From the NCBI GenBank assembly GCA_000328365.1, contig KB310812.1, forward strand, positions 8,260 through 72,259: a stretch of DNA of 64,000 nucleotides. The letters run 5' to 3'. The translations under genes and the position numbers were made by a program. The DNA comes from Capitella teleta (Eukaryota; Annelida; Polychaeta; Capitellidae). Position 1 is the first letter of the stretch. Each line of letters begins with the position of its first letter. Positions 48,657 to 60,439 of the stretch are shown here, one piece after another. Below the pieces are notes generated by a model that saw only the letters and a list, made by a program, of their open reading frames with translations, did no database searches and was not told the DNA's origin.

Positions 48657-49690
48657 CAGTAAAACCTCGATGTGTCGAAATTCGTGGGGTTAGCTATATT
48701 ACTTCGACTTAGAGATACTTCGACGGACGGATGGAGGCCGTTATGATATGACCGTTATGATTTCAAATCGCGCTCTGACGTTTTGATTGGCGATATGCGT
48801 TATGCACGTTATGCAACTATGAGAGGCTATGATTTTGTGATTGTTTCAATCACATGAAGACACTTGAGACCTTTAGAGCAAAAACATTTCGTGAAATCTT
48901 TTTTCCCCCAAGATTTCCAAGATAATATTTTCACCTTGTGACATTACTTTTACTAATATTTGTTACTGTTTCAATCACAAATTCATAGCCTCAATCACAA
49001 ATTCACAATTACTGTTTCTTGGAAATATTGGGGAAAACAGATTTCACGAAATGTTGTAGCTCTCAAGTGTCTTCACGTCGAGCTTGCGTTTATGAATAAT
49101 AGCTGATGAACTAATGATGCTGAAGACTGTTGGTCACTAGATTTATACTGTTTCTTGCATAAACACTCTAAACAAACATCTTTGATATTCTTGTTGCGTG
49201 CTTTGATATTAAAGCTGTCATAAAGTTCATAATTCTTAATAGATCTAAGGCTGGATTTCTTTAATTAACTCTAGCTTTGAATGCGACCTGTCTTTTGTCG
49301 GCAATTCATTCAAGATCATCACAAGCACACCAATAACATTGCCTTAATTGAGATCCACGGTCCGTTGATCTTTGGAGTCAGCCTCGCTTTGGTCGAGGCT
49401 TAAACAGAGGAGAGATAAAGGCTGCTGACTGCTTTGTGGTGCTAGAATGTTTTGATGCTTTGTAAGCAACTGTGCCAAACTGAAAAATATGCTTGTAGAA
49501 TTTTTTTTACAAAATATGTCTCGGGGACACAGAAAACACTTCGACACAGGGATAAACTCGAGAAAGAGACGTTCAAGGAACAGATGTTAATGCTAATAGT
49601 AAAGTATAGCAGAATCGTCAGGACTTTGAAAAAACTTCGACAGAGAAAGACATTCGAGGAACGGATGTTCGACACATCGAGGTTTTACTG
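48657..49690. mobile_element. pogo/Tigger-like MITE with perfect TIRs
   Basis: Begins CAGTAAAACCTCGATGTGTC and ends with its exact complement (23 bp shared). Both ends are bounded by TA (48655-48656 and 49691-49692), the pogo target. The 1,034-bp interior has no transposase frame. It holds further inverted segments, including the AATCACA and ATTTCACGAAATG.. motifs either side of about 48950. Same family as 9381-9948. Confidence 0.9.
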
Positions 49691-49692
49691 TA

Positions 49693-50300
49693 CTATGAAG
49701 CTGGGCATAAACACTTTTAAGTCGCCAACATTTAAAGCAGTAACTATTATAGTAAACACTATTGATGGATTTTACAGCCAGAGAACATTGCAGAATGGCA
49801 GGCCTCTTTTAAGTTTTTAAATTAAATATAGTCTCTGCCATTCATAGGGCTGTCATATTTGAAAGAAAGCACGAGTAGTTCTTGAATTATGCCAGACCTG
49901 CAACCAGTGGTGTTCATGTTGGCCTTAAAATTCTACTTGACTAAATAAAAAAGCAAAGAGCTATGTACTTACTGGACTACTATCAATGGTAGTATATGGA
50001 TGAACCCTTGATATTTATTAATGAAGGTAAGAGGACGCTTCGTTCCTTGGTATTGTTGAACCTACTATTATTGACTGGCTGCAACTGAGCGGGTGAATAT
50101 ATCGGTTCTGTGCTAATCACGATCAACAAACAATGAGTAAATGAGAGATGGCTTGAAACAACTATGTTATTGTTCCAAATCAACAGAGAATTTCACAGCA
50201 ACATTTAAGAGCGTTCAACATAATTGTTCAACAGTGCACAAAGTGAAGTCCTCCAATGAATATTCAACAACATGCCATTTGCCCAAGAGGAGTATTGATT
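49693..50300. other. Intergenic upstream of copy E
   Basis: No gene or recognised repeat. Confidence 0.4.
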
Positions 50301-50305
50301 ATTCC

Positions 50306-50351
50306 AGCTGCAGCCAAGCCATCTTCAGTAAAGGTTTTCTTTGTGTTCTGC
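50306..50351 (+). promoter_or_regulatory. Conserved upstream block, copy E
   Basis: AGCTGCAGCCAAGCC, 14 bases, then GGTTTTCTTTGTGTTCTGC, 65-110 bp above the start codon. Confidence 0.65.
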
Positions 50352-50415
50352 TGTCATGTAGTAGTGTTGCAAAATATGCTGGTGGGATTAGTTAGTTGAC
50401 TCGAAATTCATCGTC

Positions 50416-52166
50416 ATGCTCAGAATATTGAGTGCAATGAGGCAGACAATGCTGCTGGGTTTATTCATTTCACATTTGCATGCATGTGCTGGTCTGGAGA
50501 TATCAGAAGGTTAGTCAGACTATATTTATCAGGATAACCTAATCTCTCTAAATTGGTTAATGCCACACTCTGAATGAAAGCTGTTGCATTATTGTTATTT
50601 GCCGGCCTACACACTTCAGTGCATATCACTATTCCCAAATGCAACACTTTTCTTCATGAAAATGAGCATACAATACTGCATTACCTTGCTCAGTTTAGTA
50701 ATGAAAAACTTGGATCTCTCCTTAGGTTCAATGGTTGAAGCATGTGTTAATGAAGATTTCAATGCCAGATGTGGCTATGATGAAGTGATAGTAATTGTGA
50801 GTGCAGCTTTTGGACATATTCACCTCGGGCGATGCATAGAGAGAGATTTGGGATTTTTTGGTTGCTCCTCTGATGTGAGCAGCCTTCTCAGCTCTAAGTG
50901 CACTGGAAAAAGAACATGTGTCATCAATGTTGCTGATGTGATCTCTTTTATAACCCTGGAGTGCTCCAAAGGCCTGTCAGTATTTCTGGAAGCTAAGTAT
51001 CACTGTGTTAAAGGTAAGTATTTAATGAAATATTATCAAACCAAATTCAATATATTCACTAGGCAACCCCACTTCAAACACCTGTGACACATTGGAGGTT
51101 ACTTCTACTGAGAAGTATTTTCTAGCATCCACAATATTTACAGAAGACTGTTCAACAAGAGGATATGTTACCATGAGGGTGCCTGAGGGTCAAAATGTAG
51201 CAGTATCATTAGTTGATCTTTCAATGAATGCTTCGTCTACAGCCATTCAAAGCATCAGAGTCGTTGATGATGGAAATGAATATACATTTGAGAGGCTAAG
51301 AGGACCAACAACCAATCCTCAGTGGGGTTTCGTCAGCACATCCTCTCAAATCACCCTTGTATTTGCCAGTGAAACCTCAACTATAATAATTTCATATAAA
51401 GGTTGGTTGGTTAAACAATGTATTTGCGTTGCCTTACATTGATTGCAATATCCAGCCACAGGATGTCATGACATCAGCATTCCTAACAATGCTTACACAG
51501 AGAAAACTGGTCAGGATTTGACAGTGAAATGTTACAACACAAATCAATCATGGAACCTGAAATGCATTGGCACAAGATGGCTGGGATCAATTGGAAGTTG
51601 CTCAGTAGCCACACGTGAATATGAAAATATCCATACCCCCGACTAACTGAACAAAATATTTCATCATTATAGAGAAGTCTCCAGCTATCATTGAAGCTGA
51701 AGATAATTCAAACCATGAGAACAACAACTCTGATAGGAAATTTCAAAATCAAAGTATGCAAAAAGGTAATAAAAATCAAACACACAAGAAGCAGAGTCAA
51801 TATGAATATTTTCAGAAATAATCATAGGCATAATTGTAGCTGGGACTCTGGTGATGTGCTGCTTGGTTTTTGGCCTAGGATTTGTGTGCACAAAAAGGTG
51901 AGTGTGCTTTTAGAAAATAATGAATGACTGAAAAAAATCAACAGATTCTGTCTACATTTTCTTTTCTTTTTAGAATGAAAAGGAAGTATTTGCCAAACAA
52001 GGACTATGAAAAGTGTGAGATGTTAGCAGTTGATGGAACCATTGCACGCATGCTGAAAACAGATAATGTGAACACGTGGGGGAACACTATGATTCCATCC
52101 ATGTCCAGAATTGACCATGTTGCCATGGATAGAGACTTCATTACAGTCAACACAAACAATTTGTGA
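50416..52166 (+). CDS. SUEL/CUB-like/CCP-like membrane receptor, copy E
   Basis: Exons: signal 50416-50509 (MLRILSAMRQTMLLGLFISH), SUEL 50726-51013, CUB-like 51063-51401, CCP-like 51456-51614, linker 51673-51765, TM 51816-51897, tail 51974-52166; 415 residues, open throughout. Subtype III and closest to D: AFGHIHLGRCIERDLGFFGC, NASSTAIQSIRVVDDGNEYT, WGFVSTSSQITLVF, RWLGSIGSC. TM EIIIGIIVAGTLVMCCLVFG, then CTKR and the tail KRKYLPNKDYEKCEMLAV..., ending DFITVNTNNL. The tail has a three-residue gap where the others read NDHAPVVAM, and WGNTMIPS for WQNTMNPT. The D-E pair probably reflects the latest tandem duplication in the cluster. Confidence 0.9.
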
Positions 52167-52169
52167 TAT

Positions 52170-54180
52170 CTCCATAGTGTTGAAACTAAATATGTAATAC
52201 CAGTATACACTTTATTCTGTAATCTTTGAAGTATATCCTTGTTTCTTTCAATATGAATATTGAATTATTAAAACTCAATAATGGTCTCATACCAACCTTA
52301 TTATGACAGTGTTTGTTGGAATATTTACAACCAAGCTAGGCAGCAGGTGTCACCAGGAATGATCATGTGCCAGCAAGGATAATAAGGAAAACTTTATAAG
52401 AATAAAATATATTGTAGCGTTCTGTGCACTGCATATTGTACAGCTGTATTCATCTATCGTATCAATAATTGTCTCCATGCGCAAATAATTCTGCTTCTAC
52501 CATTGATACTAAAAATATTTATGAAGCATTTTGCATTAATATTAAATGCTTTACAACAAATATGGAGGTCAGACAATCTATTTTGAATACCGTTATATGT
52601 ATTGGCACTTTGGATTAAACTATAGAGATCCAGCCCTAACTGACAAATTCGAGGTAGTTCTACCCAAACCACTTTGTAACATTGCAAGAGTACAGTTGGA
52701 TATAAATCCAGGCACCGGAGAAAGAGATCGGTTTGTACAAGGTGAGGTTTAAAACCAATATTGTATGTCTAATGTAGAGGTTCCATCCTGAAGCGAACAA
52801 AAAATATTTTAGATTTAGCCGATTAGTTGGGAGGAGCTCAGTGATAGTGAATCATTGATGTAATATTTGTAGTGGTCGCAACTATGTAAGCTTTCAAACA
52901 AGATGTGGAAGTGAAATTGTTAACCAACAAAGCGCCAATTTTCTCAAAAAGTTATCCTATTTTCTTAAAAATGTATCACACCAATTGTGGGAATCACCTT
53001 GATTCATGACAATGGAGAGATTACAAACCAATTCACCTTTGTATGTTTGATCTGTTGTTTTAGAATATTGAACAGTAGTGTAGAATGTCATGATATTGAT
53101 TATCATTCTCTAAACATTTTCAAACACAAAAATTTAAAATGTAGATATCTCAATTACTAGTGCATGCAGTTATTTGGTAATACACGTTCCAGAAAGGTAC
53201 AAGATTGACAACAACAAAAATCAGAATTAGTCTGATATCACTGACTGGCTCAAGAATCCCTTTCATACAGCTAAAAATTTCATTCAGAAAATTCAAATAA
53301 GGTGTTTGACTCACTACAAATCCAATAATCACTTTATAGACTAGATTTGAAGTAGTTTTTATAAGTCAACAATGAATATACATGTACAGAATAAATATTA
53401 TATGCAGTTTATTCAAGTAGTTGTGAAATAAAATGGTTGAGGGTTCTGTTGTACTGTAGTACACACAGTAGATCAGCTTGGGCTTCCTGGAATCTGGGCC
53501 TTTTCCTGGAGTTCCAGTTCAGGGAAAAATCGTCTAAGGTGCCGGAACTCGTCGCCGGAATTTGTGGTTACAAAAAACCCCTGTGTGTTAAAGACCTTAC
53601 ACAATACAGTTAATTACAATTAAGATTTGGAGTACGAGCGTTAGCTGGTTCTCGATTGCAATCAGTCAATCAGGGTGGGGTAAGTCCTGTAAGCAGGCAG
53701 ATTGGAGGCCAATTTGTACTCAACTATGTGACACATGAGGCCAAGGGAGCGCTTTGAGCTAGTGGATCTCAGACTCGGCCTGTGATATTGAGCAGGGTTA
53801 ACCATGCCGCTAGGGGATACAGGCTTAGAAGTTACCTTCCATCAGTTCTTTAGTTCTTTGAGTCACACAGCATGACGCAACTCACCCCATCAGAGGAAGC
53901 CCGGCCACCTACTAAGCGTGCCTGCTCGGAGGCCACAACCAGCCTGTGGTAGGCATTTGATGACAAAAGATCCTGCCTTACCCCCGCTAATGTAGAAATG
54001 TTGGTTTTTCTTGCAATCAATATGAACAAAATATCAAAATAAAATCAACATTAATCTAAATACTCTATAAAAGATGCATGAAACATATCCATAGTTGCTG
54101 CTTCATTCAATTAAGTTAATAGCTTACATATGTATTTGATGACAGGCTTTTTTACTACAAGCATTTATTTTCCTATGAGG
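52170..54180. other. Intergenic between E and F
   Basis: AATAAA at about 52402 may be the E poly(A) signal. A stretch at about 53580-53990 is GC-richer than its surroundings and may be an unclassified repeat. A frame at 52546-52752 has no recognisable domain. Confidence 0.35.
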
Positions 54181-54299
54181 TTCTCGTTCCATCTTCTGGT
54201 TCGGTTCCGGTTCGGTTCCAGTCCGGTTCTGGTCGAAACGATCCTCCCAAAACTCTCATTCCAGGTTCTGGCAAATTTTAAATTCTGTGCATCCCTAGT
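54181..54299 (-). mobile_element. hAT terminal fragment
   Basis: On the minus strand it starts CTAGGGATGCACAGAATTT and continues into repeated GGAACCGAACC motifs. AGGGATGCA with CCGAACC-rich subterminal repeats is a common hAT end in animals. It resembles the CGGTTCGG-rich end of the hAT remnant near 6300. Only one end is seen. Confidence 0.6.
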
Positions 54300-54526
54300 A
54301 GAAATTATGAGGGTGATGTGAAACATGCATACTATGAATACAGTGATTGTAACATGAAATTAAAATAGTATGAATAATTTGAAACATGTAGCTAGGTTAT
54401 TCCATTTGAGAGCTCAAGGTAAATTATTATCATCTGCGAATTCCTAATTTTTCAGTGTGTCTTTACTGAAACAATTTACAGTGCCGACCTACATTGACTC
54501 TACAGTGCATCTAGTATCGATTTTTT

Positions 54527-54561
54527 TTGCTGCAGCCAAATCATCTTTTCTTTGTGTAGAC
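54527..54561 (+). promoter_or_regulatory. Conserved upstream block, copy F
   Basis: TTGCTGCAGCCAAATCATC directly followed by TTTTCTTTGTGTAGAC, 114-148 bp above the chosen start. Confidence 0.65.
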
Positions 54562-54674
54562 AACAATCTCACAACAGGACTGACAATGTTACATTTTCCT
54601 GGGGAACCATGAAGGATCACGTAAGGGAAAAAAGAGCAATTCTGAGTCAATATAATTGTATAAGGATCATCAAA

Positions 54675-56554
54675 ATGGAATGGACGTCATTGTGCAGTCT
54701 TTATCTTGGGGTTTTCACATTATCTGCATTGGGGTGTGCTATACAAGCAGTAACAATTTCACAGGGTAAGTCAAGATGGTCCAAGAACGATTTAAATCAC
54801 TACATGCACTGTAAGATAATCTGTTGTGTAGCACTGTGATTAAATCACTTGAAACTTTTAAAATGTTCAATTGTTTTTTAGATTCTTGTACTATCATTTC
54901 AATAATTTACCTTCTCTCCAGAGATTACACAAGAATTTTGCTCCCACGAGGAATATTCAGCGAAATGCAATTATGACGAGGTGATTTTGATTACCAATGC
55001 CTTGTATGGGCATATTCGTCAAGGAAGGTGCTCTCCAAAAGACTTTGGACATTTTGGATGCTACGCTGATGTATCGACATATTTGAGTGGCCAATGTTCC
55101 TCCAAAAGAAGCTGCACAATAGATGCAGGCAGCTCAAATCTGGTTGAGTCAAGCCCACAATGTGCCAAAGGACTGGTGGAATTTCTGGAAGGGTCTCATG
55201 TTTGCATCACAGGTTAGTTGAACCACAATTTATACTCTTGAGTTTAAATAAAAAATGGCTAATGGTTAGAATATTAAAATATCAACTGAAGAATGAAAAA
55301 TATTCAAACTACATTTTCTTCTAATGCAACAAACAAGAGTCAAATATCAAGTCGCAAGTTAAATTACAATCGTTTAGCATTGCAATGCCCTCACACCATT
55401 CTATAAAAAAAATCATAATGATCAACAATGTCTCTTTATCATTAATCTTTTAACATTGTGACATTCTATGTTGCAGGTCAACCAATGAAACAATTTTGTC
55501 CCTCAACCCGTGTGACATCCACAGAACAATTTATTTTCTCAAAAGACGCATTAGGAGCACAGTGCTCTAATGGGTACATTATGTTATCGACTGATCCAGG
55601 TCAACACATACAGCTTCAATTAATGCGACCATCAACAAACCCTCGTTCATCAGCATTAAAATTTGACGTGATTGACCAAGGTGTGCAGAAGCAGATGGAG
55701 ATTGCCTCAGATCAAAGATCAGCTAGTTTCATCAGCAGTTCTCATGAGATTGCCCTCACGCTGGATTCACCCCATCGCAATATCATTATCACGTTTAAAG
55801 GTATGGATTAACACAAGATAAACACATAATAATATTGTGCCTGATTAAATAGCCCAAGGATGCCTTGACATTCCTTTACCAGATAATGCATTTTCGGAGA
55901 GGGAGGAGGACAGGATTGTAATCAAGTGCTATAATTCAAATAGGCAATGGACATTGAAATGCATTGGCACAAGATGGATTGGATCGATGGGAAACTGTTC
56001 TCTGCCTCCAAGTATGCATTGAAATTACACAAACCTAGCCGAATTCTTCAAGCGAGATTCTAAAGAATATTGTTGATTTCAGCCTCTCCTACAATCCCTC
56101 ATGTTATTCCTGAGATTGAATATGAAAATGCAGAAGATGGGCACTTTATTGACAACACGTTGAGTACGGGTGAGTATGTCATTAAAATTGAATGATTTAC
56201 ACCGTTTTGATTACACAGGTGTTGTAATAGGAATCACATTGGCATCAACACTGGTCTTGTGCGGTTTTGTTGTATTTGTTGGATGCATGTGCGCTAAATC
56301 GTGAGTGAATAATGATGTAATATCATTTCGATAATTGATACCATCCAAATAGAAGGAAAAGAAGATATCTACCAAACAAAAATTATGAGAAGTGTGAGAT
56401 GGTCGCAGTGGATGGAACCATTGCACGCATGCTGAAAACAGATAATGTGAACAAATGGCAGAACACTATGAATCCAACAGTGACCAGAAATGATCACATG
56501 CCAGTGGTTGCAATGGACAGAGACTTGATCACAATCAACACAAGTAACCTATGA
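54675..56554 (+). CDS. SUEL/CUB-like/CCP-like membrane receptor, copy F
   Basis: Exons: signal 54675-54765 (MEWTSLCSLYLGVFTLSALG), SUEL 54922-55212, CUB-like 55477-55800, CCP-like 55853-56011, linker 56083-56169, TM 56219-56300, tail 56353-56554; 411 residues. An in-frame ATG at 54610 would add 22 residues before the signal; 54675 fits the paralogues better. Subtype II with B: CNYDEVILITNALYGHIRQG, CUB-like PGQHIQL, VIDQGVQKQMEIA, NIIITFKG (two Cys). The CCP-like module is QWTLKCIGTRWIGSMGNC. TM VVIGITLASTLVLCGFVVFV, then CAKSRKRRYLPNKNYEKC and tail end DLITINTSNL. The tail starts with Arg where the others have Met, so that Met is not a conserved start. Confidence 0.9.
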
Positions 56555-56559
56555 TGTAT

Positions 56560-57070
56560 TTCATGCTGGTATAATTCATTATTTAAGTAGATATATTTGC
56601 TTGTCATGTATAGTTCTTTTGCATAATCAATGCTCTTCTACAATTTTATCACAAATTATAATTATGCTTTGCTTTTACCTTTTGTATTACCATCATTTAA
56701 TTTACTTGCTGCTATAATTTCAATCAAATATTGTGGTCTTGTCCAGAGTATATGTGACCGAAACAGTGCGCAAATTAGTCTTAGGATTTGTGTTTCAGTA
56801 ATCCATAGTTCGAGCCATTTTAATATTGGGATATTCAAAAAATTATGTTGACACGAATCAACCTTTTTCTGATTTGCAGTGAATGTATTATTATCGTTTT
56901 TTAAATTTAATAAATGTTCATCCGTGCTAAAACTGGATTGGTTATGTAACGTAACATAATGGAGAAAACGTTGGTGGGGCTCGGATTATCGTAAGTATCG
57001 TTGTTCTACCCTAGCATAGGAATCAATATATCAGATTGTAAGCTCAGCTCATATCTAATATTGTCACACA
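56560..57070. other. Intergenic between F and pseudogene G
   Basis: No signal-peptide exon and no CTTTGTGT block recognised upstream of G. AATAAA at about 56909. Confidence 0.45.
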
Positions 57071-58366
57071 GTGGAAACTGAGGTTTGTGCAGTTGAAGAA
57101 TACTGAATTCAATGCCAGTATGATGAACGAATATTCATCACCAAGGCTTTATACGGTCATATAAGAAAAGGACGTTGTGCAACCAGGGATATTGGACACT
57201 TGGGATGCAATGCTGATGTGACTTCCTTTGTAGGTGATAAGTGTTCAATAAAACGCAGTTGCACTGTGAGCATGTTGGGTGTTTCATCATACAATGTACT
57301 ACCAGACTGCGCAGGGGGACTTGCAGTATATTCATAGATGTTTCACATGTATGCATCAAAGGTGAGTTTACTAAAAAAAATCAAAACATTATAGCTTACT
57401 TCAGTCACCTGTTCATTAAGGTGAACTACTTTTGATATTTGCATTGAAATTATCATGTTATGTAGCATGTAATGAATTATAGATAATCCTACATCCAAAG
57501 TGCGTAGTTCTGAAGCAAATATCCTGATGTAAAATGACATTTAAATGTGATGAATTGCTCTTGTTTTCCTTTGATTTCAGGCCACCCTATTCGAGACATC
57601 TGTGACGCAATACCAGTATCTGCCATAGAAAAAATCCTCTTCACCCAAACACAGACATCCTCATCGTGTTCCTCTCCAGGTTACCTTACATTATAAGTTC
57701 AACTAGGACAGCTGATTCACGTGATGGTGCTCCATTTTGCCAGTGACCAAGTCAGAAATTTTGGCGGTGTCATTGAAAATGCATTTGAACATGCCTATAC
57801 AATTACAACCAATATTAAAGGATTCCGCGAGGCTCAGTATCAAAGCATGTCACATGCAATTACTTTGATGCCTGAACAAGAAATTGAAGGCCAAGTTATA
57901 TCATTCTATGGTGAGTTTCTTTTTTCAAGCAAAATTAAAATTGTGGCTATAATTATTTCTTTCTTAATTAAAGCCACTGCATGTGTTTATATTGATACTT
58001 CAAATCAGGCTGTCATTGAAAAAAAAAAGAATAATTCATTGACAATTCGCTGCCAATACACAGAGCAACTGTGGAATCGGAAATGCATTGGAACACGTTG
58101 GATTGGTGCAGTGGGTATATGCAACACCCCGACTGGTATGAATAAAGAGACATTTTATGATACATTAGTAATGCTGAATATTTCCACACTTCCATCCTTC
58201 ATGAAAGAGCCTGATGTTATTGATGAACACCATAACAACAGAGGTGTCAGCAAGAAAGGAATAAGTAAAGGAGAGTTTTATGATCATTTAAAAACGCTAC
58301 ATATCTTTGCTTTGTATTTTCAGAGGTCACCTTTGGTCTCATTGTAACATCAACATTAACATTGTG
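57071..58366 (+). pseudogene. Receptor pseudogene, copy G
   Basis: Recognisable exons: SUEL 57071-57361, CUB-like 57581-57910, CCP-like 57974-58135, a linker piece from 58208 and the start of a TM exon (58324-58366). The SUEL exon has an internal stop soon after its start (EEY*IQCQYDE), then ALYGHIRKGRC and DVTSFVGDKC, then a frame change before the last Cys. The CUB-like exon has a stop (YLTL*VQLGQ), then GGVIENAFEHAYTITT. The CCP-like module is CIGTRWIGAVGIC. There is no signal exon, the linker donor is lost, and an AT microsatellite cuts off the TM exon; no tail exon follows. Subtype I, closest to A and H. A dead copy. Confidence 0.85.
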
Positions 58367-58367
58367 A

Positions 58368-58370
<3 letters not shown>

Positions 58371-58416
<46 letters not shown>
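58371..58416. repeat. (AT)n microsatellite truncating copy G
   Basis: About 23 AT units beginning where the TM exon of pseudogene G breaks off. Confidence 0.95.
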
Positions 58417-58419
<3 letters not shown>

Positions 58420-58715
58420 TATGGTAGGGAGCGCCCTGGTGATAATGCGTGAACACGGTTTTACTCAAGGGGTGTCTTAGCTCAATCTGAGTATACAAAT
58501 CTGGAATAATATTTGATATCGCATCTCAGGGTGGATCTCAGATTTCAGACCAGGTCAACTTTTAAGTGATAGGTAGTTCAATTACCTGATGTAAAGTGTC
58601 ACATTGGCAATACTCAATAATACGATATTGTCAAACATATTCCACGTTGGCTTCACAGCGTGCAGGTTCTGTAGGGATTTCTAACACAGTGTATCGCATA
58701 ATTTATTGATTTTTC
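58420..58715. other. Spacer between G and H
   Basis: Replaces the expected tail exon of G. Nothing recognised. Confidence 0.4.
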
Positions 58716-58717
58716 AT

Positions 58718-58767
58718 CTGCTGCGGGAACCAGACCAGGCGCACGCACATGCCTTCTTTGTGTAGAG
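58718..58767 (+). promoter_or_regulatory. Conserved upstream block, copy H
   Basis: CTGCTGCGGGAACCAGACC, about 16 bases, then GCCTTCTTTGTGTAGAG, 62-111 bp above the start codon. The first part is weaker than in other copies; the CTTTGTGT core is intact. Confidence 0.55.
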
Positions 58768-58828
58768 ACTGTGAAAGCGGTATTTGCTTCTGGTTTTTTT
58801 TTCTGTCTGTCAGTGTTAACAGTAAGCA

Positions 58829-60437
58829 ATGATTCTAATCTCATGGATACATATCTGTGTACTTGGACTACCCAGTGTAATTTTTGTGGTCCCTATTTCT
58901 ACATTGCAAATATCACAGGGTGAGCATCACATTGTTTGATAGGCTGCTTAATTTCCGTGGCTGTGTTTGCATTTACAGCAGTAAAAACTGAAGTGTGTTC
59001 ACATGAGACGTACTCTTCTCAATGCCAATATGATGAGATATTGGTTATAACAAAAGCCATCTATGGACACATAAGACAAGGAAGATGCGCAGAGAGGGAT
59101 TTCGGACACTTTGGCTGCTTCACAGATGTCACGTCTTATATGGATTCTGAGTGCTCATCACAACGAAGTTGTACACTTTCAATGAGTGATGTCATTGACA
59201 ACAATGTGTTGCCTGACTGTGCTAGAGGTCTTGTCGCTTTCATGGATGTAACCCATGTTTGTATTAATGGTTAGGATCTTTTGAAGTAGATTCTTTGAAT
59301 GAAGACAATGAGTATGATTTCAGGTCAACCTTTGCAGGATGTCTGTAGAACTGTCACTGCCACTGCCTCTGAGAAGTTCTTCTTTTCAAAACAAGCAATG
59401 CAGGAGAAATGTCCCTCACCGGGATATGTATCATTAGAAGCAAAGCCAGGACAACAAATTCAAGTAAAGATCGTGATCCCAACTGACAACTATAACCACC
59501 AAAATGTTGGCGGAATTGTGGAGGATGGCGTTGAGCAAGCTTATACAATGTCAACAAACACTGATGGACGCTTAGAAGGGTTGTACAGCAGTAAAACGCA
59601 CTTAATTACTATAGTGATAGGAAATGCAGGGCAGACTCATATCGTTGTCTTTCAAGGTATGACATCTATATTCACACAATATAAATGAACAATATACACA
59701 TAATTTATTTTCTATAGCAAATGGTTGTACTGACATTGAGTCACCACATAACGCAGTCATTGAACGGAATGGAGACTCATTGATTGTGAAATGTCGTTAC
59801 ACAGAGCAAGTATGGAATCTTAAATGCATTGGAACAAGATGGATTGGTGCTGTAGGAACATGCAAAGTCCCAACAAGTAAGTTACCAAGAATGAGTTCTC
59901 ATGCATACACTATTCACTGCCAAGATTAAATGCATAACATACAATAATGCTGTATTTCAGAACCTCCAGTCATTGTGCTTCCAAAGGAAAACGAAGAAAA
60001 CATAGATGAAATGATTCCACATCCGAGAATCATAAGCAAAGGTAAAATATTAGATCTTGAGATGTCTTGGGTCAGGTCTCCAAAATTTGTTTCAGAGTTG
60101 ATCATAGGGATTATTGTGTCAGCCACGTTGGTTCTCTGTTGTATTGTGTTTAGCGTAGGATATCTCTGCGCAAAAGGGTTAGTATCTTTAAATTTTATTT
60201 CTATGATCAGTTTTGTAACACTTTCCACTTAATAGAATGAAGAGAAAATATTTGTCGAACAAGGACTATGAGAAGAGTGAGATGGTCGCAGTGGATGGAA
60301 CAATTGCACGGATGATGAAAGCAGACAATGTGCATGTCTGGCAGAACACAATGAACCCAACTATGACTAGAAATGACCATGTTCCAGTCGTTGCCATGGA
60401 CAGAGACTTCATTACAGTAAACACAAACAACTTATAG
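58829..60437 (+). CDS. SUEL/CUB-like/CCP-like membrane receptor, copy H
   Basis: Exons: signal 58829-58919 (MILISWIHICVLGLPSVIFV), SUEL 58979-59269, CUB-like 59324-59656, CCP-like 59718-59876, linker 59961-60041, TM 60096-60177, tail 60236-60437; 412 residues, the most compact intact copy. Subtype I with A: CQYDEILVITKAIYGHIRQG, RDFGHFGCFTDVTSYM, eight lectin Cys, then PGQQIQVKIV, GGIVEDGVEQAYTMSTNTDG, WNLKCIGTRWIGAVGTC. TM ELIIGIIVSATLVLCCIVFS, then CAKG and the tail KRKYLSNKDYEKSEMVAVDG...NNL. P-to-S and C-to-S changes replace the usual YLPN and EKCEM. Flanked by pseudogenes on both sides. Confidence 0.9.
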
Positions 60438-60439
60438 TC

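Noticed and set aside
52546-52752. 68-residue frame between copies E and F
   Set aside because: No domain, splice signals or relation to the receptor exons; length within chance expectation.
58247-58498. Minus-strand frame with repeated Ile-Tyr
   Set aside because: Translation of the AT microsatellite; same for the frame at 13677-13862.
29122-60437. Reading the tail ORFs (MKRKYLPN...) as separate small genes
   Set aside because: Each is preceded by an acceptor in the right phase to a TM exon, and copies C and F lack the Met at that place.
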